Assembly: GCF_010548275.1 (NCBI RefSeq)
Contig: NZ_JAAGLT010000044.1
Coordinates: forward strand, 1-59,336
DNA from: Streptomyces sp. SID12488
GTDB lineage: Bacteria > Actinomycetota > Actinomycetes > Streptomycetales > Streptomycetaceae
Length of the DNA: 59,336 bases
Reading direction: 5' to 3'
This document shows positions 34,556 through 42,535 of the stretch, in pieces. The translations under genes were made by a program, and so were the position numbers. Position 1 is the stretch's first letter. Every line of letters begins with the position of its first letter. Under the pieces are notes generated by a model that saw only the letters and a list, made by a program, of their open reading frames with translations, was not told the DNA's origin and did no database searches.

Positions 34556-34591
34556 TGTTGGTGATGTACATAGAAGAATACGTCACCAACA
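34556..34591. promoter_or_regulatory. VapBC operator palindrome
   Basis: TGTTGGTGATGTA (34556-34568) and TACGTCACCAACA (34579-34591) are inverted 13-bp arms with one mismatch and a 10-base spacer, 19 bases upstream of vapB. Confidence 0.75.
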
Positions 34592-34672
34592 TTCCTGGGT
34601 CCAGCCAGCAGGTGACACTCGCCGTCCGGTCCGCGTCGTCGCGCGCCACCTGCGATTTCACCCTCACTGCAA

Positions 34673-34701
34673 CCAATCCGGGGTCTCAGCGGGAACGGAT
34701 T
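34673..34701 (+). promoter_or_regulatory. SigK-type promoter of sigK-rskA
   Basis: CCAATCCG, 15 bases, CGGATT (then ACG). The same element, with identical spacing, precedes the molybdopterin oxidoreductase and the lipid operon. It lies 34 bases before the chosen GTG of sigK and suggests autoregulation. Confidence 0.75.
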
Positions 34702-34735
34702 ACGTCCGGACATGTCGCGACCGTGGAGGCTCTCG

Positions 34736-35320
34736 GTGAAAGAAGCAGTGCATATCGGCAGAAATCCCTCGGCCGGTCCCGGCCTGGAGGAGTTGCTGGG
34801 CCGGGTGGCGCTCGGGGACGAGGACGCGTTCGCCGGGGTCTACGACGCCGTGGCGGGACCGGTGCTGGGTGTCGTGCGAGCCGTGCTGCGCGATCAGGCG
34901 CAGTCGGAGGAGGTGACGCAGGAGGTGCTGGTGGAGGTGTGGCGGACCGCTCCCCGCTACCGGGCCGACCGCGGTACGGCCATCAACTGGATCCTCACGC
35001 TGGCGCACCGCCGGGCGGTGGACCGGGTGCGTTCGGTGGACGCCGCCGCGGCCCGCGACCACAAGGCCGCGCTGCTGGACCGGCTTCCCGAGTACGACGA
35101 GGTGGTCGAGCACGTGGAGGCGCGGTTGGAGCGGGAACAGGTACGGCGCTGTGTGCGCACGCTCACCGAGCTCCAGCGGCAGGCCGTCACCCTGGCGTAC
35201 TACCGGGGGCTGACCTACCGCGAGGTGGCGGAGGCGCTGGCGCTGCCGCTGGGGACCGTCAAGACCCGACTGCGCGACGGACTCATCCGGCTGCGCGACT
35301 GCCTGGGGGTGACCGCGTGA
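34736..35320 (+). CDS. sigK: SigK-like ECF RNA polymerase sigma factor
   Basis: A 194-residue group IV sigma factor. Region 2 has DAFAGVYDAVAGPVLGV, EVTQEVLVEVWR and AINWILTLAHRRAVDRVR; region 4 has LTELQRQAVTLAYYRGLTYREVAEAL...GTVKTRLRDGL. The GTG at 34736 is preferred over an ATG at 34712 because GGAGG lies 6 bases upstream and the extra residues are not conserved. It overlaps the anti-sigma gene by GTGA. Similarity to SigK follows from the RskA-type partner and from target genes nearby that match the mycobacterial SigK locus. Known regulators of this group respond to redox or membrane stress. Confidence 0.9.
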   Translation: MKEAVHIGRNPSAGPGLEELLGRVALGDEDAFAGVYDAVAGPVLGVVRAVLRDQAQSEEVTQEVLVEVWRTAPRYRADRGTAINWILTLAHRRAVDRVRSVDAAAARDHKAALLDRLPEYDEVVEHVEARLEREQVRRCVRTLTELQRQAVTLAYYRGLTYREVAEALALPLGTVKTRLRDGLIRLRDCLGVTA

Positions 35321-36069
35321 CGACCACCGATCTGCACCGGCTGACGGGCGCCTACGCCCTGCACGCCCTGTCCGACACGGAGAACACCGCGTTCGAACGG
35401 CACCTCACGGGCTGCGAGGCGTGCGCGCAGGAGACCGCCGAGCTGTCCGCGACCGCCGCCCGCATGGGACTCGCCGTCGCCACGACACCCCCTGCCGGGC
35501 TGCGCGAACAGGTGCTGCGCCGGATCACCAAGGTCCGCCAGGACACCCCCGGCGGGCCGGCCCAGGCCCTCGCCGTCCGGTCCGGCCCCCGGGCCCGGAC
35601 GCTGTCCCGGTGGGCACTCGCCGCCTGCCTCGCCGCTGCCACGACGCTCGGCGGAACGACCCTGTGGCAGCACCAGCGGGCCGAGGACGCCCGCGCGCAG
35701 GCGCGCAGCGCCGCGCGGGCCACGGACGAGATCGCCGCCGTACTGGCCGCACCGGACGCCAGGACCCGCGCCGCCGGGCTGACCGGCGGCGCCACGGGTA
35801 CCGTCGTCGTCTCCCGTGGCCGGGACAGGGCGGTGTTCTTCGTCTCGGGGATGGCCTCTCCGCCCGGCGGGAAGGTCTACCAGCTGTGGTTCGACGAGAA
35901 CGGAACCATGCGGCCGGCCGGCCTGATGGACCCCGCCCGCAGCGACCAGACCGTCCTGCTCCGGGGCGCCCTCGACGGGGCCTCGGGAATGGGCATCACC
36001 GTCGAACCCGACGGCGGCTCGAAAGAGCCCACGTCCGCCCCGGTCGCCGTGATGACCTTCCCGAGCTGA
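35317..36069 (+). CDS. rskA: RskA-type membrane anti-sigma factor
   Basis: A 250-residue protein. The N-terminal zinc anti-sigma motif H-L-T-G-C-E-A-C is at about residues 28-35. One membrane helix is at about 88-108 (WALAACLAAATTLGGTTLW), and the C-terminal RskA domain lies outside (KVYQLWFDENGTMRPAGLMD, then MGITVEPDGGS). It should hold SigK inactive and release it by proteolysis after an outside signal. Translationally coupled to sigK. Confidence 0.92.
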   Translation: MTTTDLHRLTGAYALHALSDTENTAFERHLTGCEACAQETAELSATAARMGLAVATTPPAGLREQVLRRITKVRQDTPGGPAQALAVRSGPRARTLSRWALAACLAAATTLGGTTLWQHQRAEDARAQARSAARATDEIAAVLAAPDARTRAAGLTGGATGTVVVSRGRDRAVFFVSGMASPPGGKVYQLWFDENGTMRPAGLMDPARSDQTVLLRGALDGASGMGITVEPDGGSKEPTSAPVAVMTFPS

Positions 36070-36083
36070 ACGAGTGCCGCCGC

Positions 36084-36115
36084 GGGGCAACGGGGGGCAA
36101 CGGGGGGCAACGGGG
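36084..36115 (+). repeat. G-quadruplex-like repeat between convergent genes
   Basis: Four G runs (4, 6, 6 and 4 G) separated each by CAAC, between the stops of rskA and the minus-strand Asp23 gene. A regular G4-forming pattern, possibly acting as a transcription block. Confidence 0.75.
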
Positions 36116-36116
36116 A

Positions 36117-36479
36117 TCAGACGAGGCCCGTCACCGTCACGGTGATCCTCGGGGCGGGCTGCGAGGGCGGCGCGTACTCCAGGGCGCCCAGGCGGCGCTC
36201 GACGGTGTCCCGGACGACCCGGGCCACGTCGAGGGTCCTGGCCCGCCGCAACGCTACGACGTGGATCTCGACGTGCCAGGAACCGTCACCGTCCTGGCGG
36301 GTCAGGCGCACTCCGGCGGACGGCGCCCCGGCGGTGCCCGCCGGGGGCCGCGACAGCGCGGAGCGCAGCCGGTCGGTCAGGCCCGGTCGGAGGAAGGCCA
36401 CCCCGGGCACGCCCTCCGCGGCCGTGGCGAGTTCCGCGACGAGTGCCGCGTGCGCGGTGCTCTCGTGGTGCACGGTCAT
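36117..36479 (-). CDS. Small Asp23/Gls24-like protein
   Basis: A 120-residue protein, last gene of the minus-strand module, overlapping the gene upstream by ATGA. The core alternates beta strands (VRLTRQDGDGSWHVEIHVVA, then RITVTVTGLV) with a helix (VARVVRDTVERRL), as in Asp23/Gls24 envelope-stress proteins. It lacks a membrane segment and would act in the cytoplasm with the membrane anchor AmaP. Weakly conserved, so the call is partly by context. Confidence 0.65.
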   Translation of the reverse strand: MTVHHESTAHAALVAELATAAEGVPGVAFLRPGLTDRLRSALSRPPAGTAGAPSAGVRLTRQDGDGSWHVEIHVVALRRARTLDVARVVRDTVERRLGALEYAPPSQPAPRITVTVTGLV

Positions 36480-37189
36480 GGCGTACGGCCTTCTTCCTGG
36501 TCGTCGTCGGCCGGGGTGTGGAGCAGATCGGTGACATGGATGTCCACAGCCGCCACGACCATGCCCAGTTCGCGGTCCGCGGCCTCCCGCACCCGCTCAC
36601 GCACCCGGGCGGCGAGCTCCGGCAGGGAGACGTCGGCCGGGGCGTGGATGTCGAGGCGGATGCCGACGGCGCCGTCGGAGCGGGCGTCGGGGCGGGCGTC
36701 GGAACGGGTATCGGCGGAAACATCGGAGTGGGCGTCGGCCGAAGCGTCGAAAAGCCGGCAGGAGCCTGCCCGGACGCCCGCGACCGTCTCGGCCGCCGCG
36801 CGCAGCGCGCGGGCCGCGACCGCCTCCATGATCCACAGGTCCTCGGCGGGTTCACCGAGGGGCAGGGGGCGGCCCGGACGCAGTTCGAGGCGTACGACGT
36901 CCATGACCCGCCGGGTCAGCGGCCCGGCGTCGTAGGCGGAGGTCTCCGTCTCCTCCTGCAGGCCGCGCACCACGGACTCCAGCCGGTCCAGTCCGCTCAC
37001 GGCCTGCCTGCAGTACGGGCAGGACCGCAGATGGGAGTCGGTGTCACTGGTGTCCTCGGTGTCCTCGGTGTCCTCGGACCGCTGTTCCCAGTCGTTCCAG
37101 GTCTGCGACAACAGCCTTCCGCACGGCAGGAGTTCGTCGTCGTCAGCGTGGGTGGACGCGTTGTTCGGCACGTCGGTGCGGTCGGTCAT
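36476..37189 (-). CDS. Asp23-like protein with N-terminal zinc-finger motif
   Basis: A 237-residue protein. The N-terminal part has LPCGRLLSQTW and SHLRSCPYCRQAVSGLDRL, a C-x2-C anti-sigma-type zinc site. The C-terminal half is Asp23-like (IRLDIHAPADVSLPELA...VREAADRELGMVVAAVDIHV). A run of short repeats (SDARPDARSDG) links them. It lies directly after an ECF sigma gene with ATGA overlap, so the zinc motif may inhibit that sigma factor. If so, it joins sigma control and envelope-stress function in one protein. Confidence 0.75.
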   Translation of the reverse strand: MTDRTDVPNNASTHADDDELLPCGRLLSQTWNDWEQRSEDTEDTEDTSDTDSHLRSCPYCRQAVSGLDRLESVVRGLQEETETSAYDAGPLTRRVMDVVRLELRPGRPLPLGEPAEDLWIMEAVAARALRAAAETVAGVRAGSCRLFDASADAHSDVSADTRSDARPDARSDGAVGIRLDIHAPADVSLPELAARVRERVREAADRELGMVVAAVDIHVTDLLHTPADDDQEEGRTP

Positions 37190-37770
37190 CGCCAGGCCCC
37201 CAGTGCTTGGGTGAGACAACGGCGGGCGCGGAACACACGGGCGCGGACGGCCTCCTGGCTGATGCCGACCGTGTCCGCGATGAACTCGTAGGAGCGGCCG
37301 TCCAGTTCGCGCAGGACCCAGCAGGCCCGCTGTTCGGCCGAGAGCAGGTCGAGGGCCTCCCGCAACTCGCGCACGGCTTCGTGGGCCTCCGTGATGCGGG
37401 CCGGGGAGGTGGTGTGCTCGGCCGCGGCCACGTCACCCGCCGCCTCCAGCGAGGCCACGGGTTTGCGGGCCCGCAGCACGTTCAGGCAGCGGTTGGTGAC
37501 GATCCGGTACGTCCAGGTGCCGAAGGAGGAGCGCCCCTGGAACTCCGGCAGCCTCCGCCAGGCGCTGAGGAAGGCGTCCTGCACGGCGTCCTCCGCCTCG
37601 GTACGGGTCCCGAGCAGCCCCGTGGCGAGCCGGATCAGAGCCGGCGCGTACAGCTGCACGAGCACGGCGAAGGCGTCCTCGTCGCCTTCCCCGGCACGGA
37701 CCGCCAGCAGGGCGTCGTCCGGGTCGTCCCGGGTGTCCGGTGGTGCGCTCCGGGTGCGGTCACCCGCCAC
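37186..37770 (-). CDS. ECF RNA polymerase sigma factor of the Asp23 module
   Basis: A 194-residue sigma factor: region 2 has DEDAFAVLVQLYAPALIRLA, EAEDAVQDAFLSAWRRL and SSFGTWTYRIVTNRCLNVLR; region 4 has LLSAEQRACWVLRELDGRSY...ISQEAVRARVFRARR. GTG start with GGAG 8 bases upstream. It heads the sigma/zinc-Asp23/Asp23 operon, a common Streptomyces arrangement. It has no separate anti-sigma gene; the next gene carries a zinc motif. Confidence 0.92.
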   Translation of the reverse strand: MAGDRTRSAPPDTRDDPDDALLAVRAGEGDEDAFAVLVQLYAPALIRLATGLLGTRTEAEDAVQDAFLSAWRRLPEFQGRSSFGTWTYRIVTNRCLNVLRARKPVASLEAAGDVAAAEHTTSPARITEAHEAVRELREALDLLSAEQRACWVLRELDGRSYEFIADTVGISQEAVRARVFRARRCLTQALGAWR

Positions 37771-37932
37771 GGGGCGACTCCTCTCTTACGGTCGTCCGGC
37801 CGTCAGGTCTTCCGGTCGTCCGAAGGTTGGACACCGCAGCGCCGTCCCCGTTACGGAGAACCCGAAGAACACGGATTACTTCGGGAGACGGACACCTTAC
37901 GGATGCCGCGTGGGAGCACTTTCAGTCCCCTT

Positions 37933-37961
37933 TTTCCGTAACGGAAGCGGGCGCGGATTGG
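37933..37961 (-). promoter_or_regulatory. Divergent SigK-like element (imperfect)
   Basis: On the minus strand CCAATCCG, 15 bases, CGGAAA. The -35-like part is identical to the SigK element, the -10 part differs at two bases. It points to the ECF/Asp23 operon, starting about 155 bases downstream. Confidence 0.45.
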
Positions 37962-37995
37962 TCGGAACGGGAAAATCATCCGACCGTGGGAACGA

Positions 37996-38024
37996 CCAAT
38001 CCGCCCGGCTTTCGGGACCGGATT
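37996..38024 (+). promoter_or_regulatory. SigK-type promoter of the molybdopterin oxidoreductase gene
   Basis: CCAATCCG, 15 bases, CGGATT. The -10 part ends 6 bases before the GTG at 38031, so the transcript would be leaderless. CCAATCC is also the right arm of a 12-bp inverted repeat (37953-37964, 37993-38004). Confidence 0.78.
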
Positions 38025-38030
38025 CCCAAC

Positions 38031-39821
38031 GTGACCGAGAACGAGAAGAAAGCACCGCTGCTGCTGGGCGCGCTCAGCGGCGTCCTGGCGGGATTCGCCG
38101 CGCTCACGGTCGCCGAGGCGGTGGCGGGAGGCGTGCGTCCGCAGGCCGGTCCTGTCGTCGCAGTGGGCGGCGCGGCGATCGACAGGACTCCCGCCACCGT
38201 CAAGGACTGGGCGATCCGGAATTTCGGTTCCGACGACAAGCTGGTTCTTCAGCTCGGAATTCTCGCGGTACTCGCGCTTTTCGCACTGGCGCTCGGAATT
38301 CTCGCCCTGCGGTTCAGGCGCACCGGTGCGGCCGGCGTGCTGCTGTTCGGAGTCGTCGGCGCGATCGCGGCGACGAACAGGCCCGACTCGACCGGCGTCA
38401 CGGACGCGCTGCCCTCCGTGGTCGGCGCCGCCGCCGGAGCGGTTCTCCTGTACGCCCTCGCGGGCCGACTCACGCCCCGGGCCCCCGCGCCCGGAACGTC
38501 GGCGCCCGATGCGTCGGAGTCCCGCACATCGCCGTCGGGGACTTCGGAGTCCGACACATCCGCACCCGACCGGTCACCGTCCGGCACACCGGAGTCCGGC
38601 AAGGGCCGGGAGCCCGGCGAGGGCGATGGGGCCGCCGAGGGCAAGGAGCCCGCAGAAGGCAGCGCGCCCGGCAAGGACGGCGAGGACGTACAGGACAGCG
38701 AGCCCGCCGAGGGCAAGGCGTCCGGCGAGGGCTGGGACCGGCGTGGCTTCGTGATCGTGGCGGGTGCGGCGGCCGTGGCATCGGCGGGCGCCGGTCTGCT
38801 CGGCCGCTCGCTGAGCGCTTCCGGCGGACGGGACGCGGTCGCCTCCCGCCGGAACGTGCTGCTGCCCGCACCCGGTTCCCCGGCCCGGGCCGTGCCCAGG
38901 GGCGCCCAACTGCGGGTCCCGGGGGTGAGCCCCTTCGTCACTTCCAACAGCGACTTCTACCGCGTCGACACCGCACTGGTGGTGCCCAGGGTCGACGCCA
39001 CCGAATGGCGGCTGCGCATCCACGGCGCCGGCGTCGTCCGGCCGGTCACCCTCTCCTTCGACGACCTGCTGCGGCGCGAGCTGGTCGAGCGGGACATCAC
39101 GCTCACCTGTGTGTCGAACGAGGTCGGCGGCCCGTACGTCGGCAACGCCCGCTGGATCGGCGTACGACTGGCCGATCTGCTGGCCGAATGCGGGGTGAGG
39201 CCGCCCTCGAAGGGCGGGCCGGCCGACCAGTTGGTGGCCCGCTCCGTGGACGGGATGACGATCGGCAGCCCGGTCGAGGACGTGATGGACGGCCGCGACG
39301 CCCTCCTCGCGCTGGGCATGAACGGCGAACCGCTGCCCTTCGAGCACGGCTTCCCGGTCCGCATGGTGGTGCCCGGCCTCTACGGCTATGTCTCGGCCTG
39401 CAAGTGGATCAAGGACATCGAGCTGACCACGTTCGACTCCTACGACCCCTACTGGGTCAGGCGCGGCTGGGCCCGCAGGGCGCCGATCAAGACACAGGCC
39501 CGGATCGACACCCCCAGGCCCTTCGCCCGCCCCGGCACCGGCGCGGTCATGGTCGCCGGGGTCGCGTGGGCCCAGCACCGCGGCATCGACAAGGTCGAGG
39601 TCCGGGTCGACGACGGTCCCTGGCAGGAGGCCCGGCTCGCCGCCGAGGACACCCGCGACACCTGGCGCCAGTGGTCCTTCCCCTGGCAGGCCACCAAGGG
39701 CGGCCACACCCTCACCGCCCGCGCCACCGACCGCACCGGCGCGGTGCAGACCGAGAAGCGCGCCCGCACCATCCCCGACGGCGCCAGCGGATGGCACTCG
39801 GTGGTCGTGACCGTCGACTGA
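38031..39821 (+). CDS. Membrane-bound molybdopterin oxidoreductase (sulfite oxidase/YedY-like)
   Basis: A 596-residue protein. Three to four N-terminal helices (about 7-27, 65-90, 95-135) are followed by a Pro/Ser/Glu-rich linker, a twin-arginine-like segment (DRRGFVIVAGAAAVASAGAG), and a catalytic domain with the molybdenum-binding Cys in DITLTCVSNEVGG and the family stretches YVGNARWIGV and FPVRMVVPGLYGYVSACKW. A C-terminal Mo-co dimerisation beta domain follows. It may transfer electrons to or from the membrane, for example in methionine sulfoxide or similar redox repair, but the substrate is not known. The GTG start sits just after a SigK-type -10, hence likely leaderless. Confidence 0.9.
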   Translation: MTENEKKAPLLLGALSGVLAGFAALTVAEAVAGGVRPQAGPVVAVGGAAIDRTPATVKDWAIRNFGSDDKLVLQLGILAVLALFALALGILALRFRRTGAAGVLLFGVVGAIAATNRPDSTGVTDALPSVVGAAAGAVLLYALAGRLTPRAPAPGTSAPDASESRTSPSGTSESDTSAPDRSPSGTPESGKGREPGEGDGAAEGKEPAEGSAPGKDGEDVQDSEPAEGKASGEGWDRRGFVIVAGAAAVASAGAGLLGRSLSASGGRDAVASRRNVLLPAPGSPARAVPRGAQLRVPGVSPFVTSNSDFYRVDTALVVPRVDATEWRLRIHGAGVVRPVTLSFDDLLRRELVERDITLTCVSNEVGGPYVGNARWIGVRLADLLAECGVRPPSKGGPADQLVARSVDGMTIGSPVEDVMDGRDALLALGMNGEPLPFEHGFPVRMVVPGLYGYVSACKWIKDIELTTFDSYDPYWVRRGWARRAPIKTQARIDTPRPFARPGTGAVMVAGVAWAQHRGIDKVEVRVDDGPWQEARLAAEDTRDTWRQWSFPWQATKGGHTLTARATDRTGAVQTEKRARTIPDGASGWHSVVVTVD

Positions 39822-39912
39822 CCCCTGCCTCCTGGCCCCTGCCCCCCAAGCCACCTTCACCGACCCCCGTACGAACGCGGCGCATGCCGCACCCACCCAC
39901 AGGAGAAACACC

Positions 39913-40599
39913 ATGAACACCCGTATCAGCCACATCAGCCGTACCCGGCGTATCGCCGTGACCGTCGCCGCGGCGGCCGTCCTGCCGTTGGCACTCAGCG
40001 CCTGCTCCGACGACAGCGGCAGCGGCAGCGACTCCGCCAAGTCCGACACCTCGTCGAAGGCGTCCGCGCCGGCCGAGACGTCGGACGACGGCATGACCGG
40101 TTCCGGCAGCACGACCACGGCCGACCAGCCGTTCGGCTCCGGCTGTTCGGCGGTGCCCGCGAGCGGTGCCGGCTCGTTCGACGGCATGGCCCAGGACCCG
40201 GTGGCCACCGCCGCGTCCAACAACCCCGCCCTGTCCACGCTGGTGGCGGCGGTGAAGAAGGCCGGCCTCGTCGACACCCTCAACAACGCCCAGAACATCA
40301 CCGTGTTCGCGCCGACCAACGATGCCTTCGCCAAGATCCCGAAGGCGACCCTCGACAAGGTCCTGAACGACAAGGCCCAGCTGACGAAGATCCTCACCTA
40401 CCACGTGGTGGGCCAGAAGCTGGCTCCCAAGGACCTGGAGAAGGGCTCCTTCGACACCCTGGAGACGTCGAAGGTGACCACCTCGGGCTCCGGTGAGTCC
40501 TACACCGTCAACGACTCCGCCAAGGTCGTCTGCGGCGACGTGAAGACCTCCAACGCCAACGTCTACATCATCGACACCGTCCTGATGCCCACTAGCTGA
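39913..40599 (+). CDS. FAS1 (fasciclin) domain lipoprotein, MPT83/MPT70-like
   Basis: A 228-residue lipoprotein: signal peptide with lipobox LSAC (Cys about residue 35), a Ser/Asp-rich spacer, then one fasciclin domain (NITVFAPTNDAFAKIP, LTKILTYHVVGQKL, YIIDTVLMP). The same domain makes up MPT70 and MPT83, the best-known SigK targets in mycobacteria. It follows the molybdopterin gene by 91 bases with AGGAG before the ATG and no obvious promoter of its own, so it is probably cotranscribed. A strong terminator follows. Confidence 0.93.
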   Translation: MNTRISHISRTRRIAVTVAAAAVLPLALSACSDDSGSGSDSAKSDTSSKASAPAETSDDGMTGSGSTTTADQPFGSGCSAVPASGAGSFDGMAQDPVATAASNNPALSTLVAAVKKAGLVDTLNNAQNITVFAPTNDAFAKIPKATLDKVLNDKAQLTKILTYHVVGQKLAPKDLEKGSFDTLETSKVTTSGSGESYTVNDSAKVVCGDVKTSNANVYIIDTVLMPTS

Positions 40600-40613
40600 C
40601 GGACTGTCATATT

Positions 40614-40639
40614 CGGGGCGCCACTTCGGTGGCGCCCCG
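40614..40639 (+). terminator. Terminator of the oxidoreductase-FAS1 unit
   Basis: CGGGGCGCCAC-TTCG-GTGGCGCCCCG followed by AGGTTTTT; a classical intrinsic terminator. Confidence 0.92.
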
Positions 40640-40756
40640 AGGTTTTTCCGGGTACCCGCGTCACAGACCCGGCCGGGCCGGGTCTGACGAAGTGAGAACA
40701 CATCAGCGGAGCACATCAGCAGCACACATGAGCGACGAGACAGAGATGGGCATGCC

Positions 40757-41287
40757 ATGACCATGCAGACCGCACCAGTCGCCAGCCCCAACGCCAACGC
40801 CGACAAGGACCTGGACCTGGCCACCCCGCAGCCGGTCAGGTCGCCGCAGAGCACGACGGCCGTGTCCGGCGGCGCGACGGGAGCCGACCAGCCGGCCGCG
40901 AACCGTGGCCGGACGTCGATCGCCGACGTCGTCGTGGTGAAGGTGGCGGGCATCGCCGCCCGGGAGATCCCCGGCGTGCACGACATGGGCGGCGGACTCT
41001 CGCGCAGCTTCGGCGCCGTACGCGAACGCGTGCCCGGCGGCCGGCCCAACGTGGGCCGCGGCGTGAAGGTCGAGGTGGGCGAGCGGCAGACGGCCATCGA
41101 TCTGGACCTGGTCGTCGAGTACGGGGTGTCCGTCATGGACGTCGCCCAGGACGTCCGGGAGAACGTCGTCTCCGCCGTGGAGCGCGTCACCGGGCTGGAG
41201 GTCGTCGAGGTGAACATCACGGTCAACGACGTCCACCTGCCCGACGACGAGGAGTCCGCGAGCACGACCGAGGCCCGCGTGGAGTAG
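40757..41287 (+). CDS. Asp23/Gls24 family envelope stress protein
   Basis: A 176-residue cytoplasmic protein. After a loose 55-residue N-terminus the Asp23 domain is clear: IADVVVVKVAGIAAREIPGV, GVKVEVGERQTAIDLDLVVE and VERVTGLEVVEVNITVNDV. Such proteins line the inner face of the membrane through AmaP. First gene of a four-gene module with small overlaps (Asp23, small membrane protein, Asp23/DUF6286, AmaP). Confidence 0.93.
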   Translation: MTMQTAPVASPNANADKDLDLATPQPVRSPQSTTAVSGGATGADQPAANRGRTSIADVVVVKVAGIAAREIPGVHDMGGGLSRSFGAVRERVPGGRPNVGRGVKVEVGERQTAIDLDLVVEYGVSVMDVAQDVRENVVSAVERVTGLEVVEVNITVNDVHLPDDEESASTTEARVE

Positions 41288-41339
41288 AACAGCCGGTCGG
41301 GGGCACGGGCAGGAGTGGACCGGGTGAGAGGTAGTGGGC

Positions 41340-41534
41340 ATGAGCACACCGTTCGTAGGGATGATCGCGGGGATGGCCCTGGCGTTCGCCGGCTGGTTCG
41401 GCGGGTTCGGCGCCTTCCTGCTCGTGGCCGCTCTCGGCGCCCTGGGCTGGGTGCTGGGCCGGTGGGCCGAGGGCGGCGGCAGCATCCGGGGCGTACGGGA
41501 CGTGCGGGACGCGTTCGAGCGGAACCGTCGATGA
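41340..41534 (+). CDS. Small membrane protein of the Asp23/AmaP module
   Basis: A 64-residue protein with a helical hairpin (GMIAGMALAFAGWFGGFGAF then LLVAALGALGWVLGRW) and a charged tail. It resembles small DUF2273-like proteins of Asp23 operons. ATG at 41340 has GAGAGG at the right distance; GTG 41334 is too close. Its stop overlaps the next start (ATGA). Confidence 0.8.
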   Translation: MSTPFVGMIAGMALAFAGWFGGFGAFLLVAALGALGWVLGRWAEGGGSIRGVRDVRDAFERNRR

Positions 41535-42535
41535 CCGCCGCCGCGCAGCGGGGCACCACCACCGTCTCGGAGCGGGCGGTGCGCAGGATCGCCGAGCGGG
41601 CGACCACCGAGGCGCTGCCCGCCCGGACGGCCCGAGCCTCGGCCTCCGTACGCGGCAGGAGGGCTGACGTGTCCCTCGCGGTGACGCTGCCCTATCCCGC
41701 TCCCGCTCCGCTGGCCGACACCGTGCGGGACGTTCAGCGGCACGTCGTGGAACGCACCCGGGAACTGACGGGCCTCGACGTGCCGGCCGCGCGCGTCAGC
41801 GTCACCTCGCTCGCCCCGCCGACGTCGTCCTCCCACCCCCTGGTGTCCCCGGCCCTGGAGGCCCACCCGGCCGACCCGGACGGCCGTGAGAGCCGCACGC
41901 CCCGGCGCTGGTGGTCCCGGCGCCGGACTCCGGTCACCGTGCTGTCCGCGGTGGCCGCCCTGGGGTGCGGTGCGCTCGCCTTCGACCTGGTCCGGGTGCA
42001 CACCGCGCACCGGACGGCCGCCGCCTGGCGGACCTCCGCCGTGCACTGGGCGACCGGGCACGGGCCCGGCGACCCGGCTGTCGTCGCCCTGGGCGGGCTG
42101 ATCGCCCTGCTGGGCATCTGGATGATCGTTCTCGCTCTCTCCCCCGGCCGGCGTCGCCAGTCCACGATCCGCACCTCGGCGGCCCATGTCGACGCCGCGG
42201 TGGACCGCTCGGCGGTGGCGGCCCTGGTCCGCGACGCGGTGGGAGACGTGGACGGCGTCGGAACGGTACGGGTACGCGTGCGGCGCCGACGGGTCACCGT
42301 GCGGGCCGGGCTCGCCTTCGGCGACCGGGCGCACGCGCACACCGCCGTCACGGCCGCCGCCCGGGACGCCCTGGCCGACTGCCTCCTGAGCGGCGGTCCC
42401 CGGTTGCGGGTCACCGTCAAGCCGGAGCGGATGTGGCAGCGCCCCACCCCGACAGCCGACACTCCGGGACACGGTGACGGCGCCTCCACACCCGCCGTCC
42501 CCGCCTCCGCCTCCGCCTCAGGAGACCACCAGTGA
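41531..42535 (+). CDS. Asp23-like/DUF6286 membrane protein
   Basis: A 334-residue protein. The N-terminal 100 residues are Asp23-like (VSERAVRRIAERATTEAL, ADVSLAVTLPYPAP, LTGLDVPAARVSVTSL). Two membrane helices (about 137-157 and 190-210) and a C-terminal DUF6286-type domain (VAALVRDAVGDVDGVGTVRV) with Asp23-like strands follow. It overlaps both neighbours, so it is made with them. Confidence 0.85.
   Translation: MTAAAQRGTTTVSERAVRRIAERATTEALPARTARASASVRGRRADVSLAVTLPYPAPAPLADTVRDVQRHVVERTRELTGLDVPAARVSVTSLAPPTSSSHPLVSPALEAHPADPDGRESRTPRRWWSRRRTPVTVLSAVAALGCGALAFDLVRVHTAHRTAAAWRTSAVHWATGHGPGDPAVVALGGLIALLGIWMIVLALSPGRRRQSTIRTSAAHVDAAVDRSAVAALVRDAVGDVDGVGTVRVRVRRRRVTVRAGLAFGDRAHAHTAVTAAARDALADCLLSGGPRLRVTVKPERMWQRPTPTADTPGHGDGASTPAVPASASASGDHQ

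Noticed and set aside
34712..34735. ATG at 34712 as sigK start
   Set aside because: No ribosome site at a good distance, while the GTG at 34736 has GGAGG six bases upstream.
37986..38030. Earlier GTG start (37986) for the molybdopterin oxidoreductase
   Set aside because: It lies upstream of the SigK-type -35/-10 boxes, so the transcript would not contain it; the residues are also not conserved.
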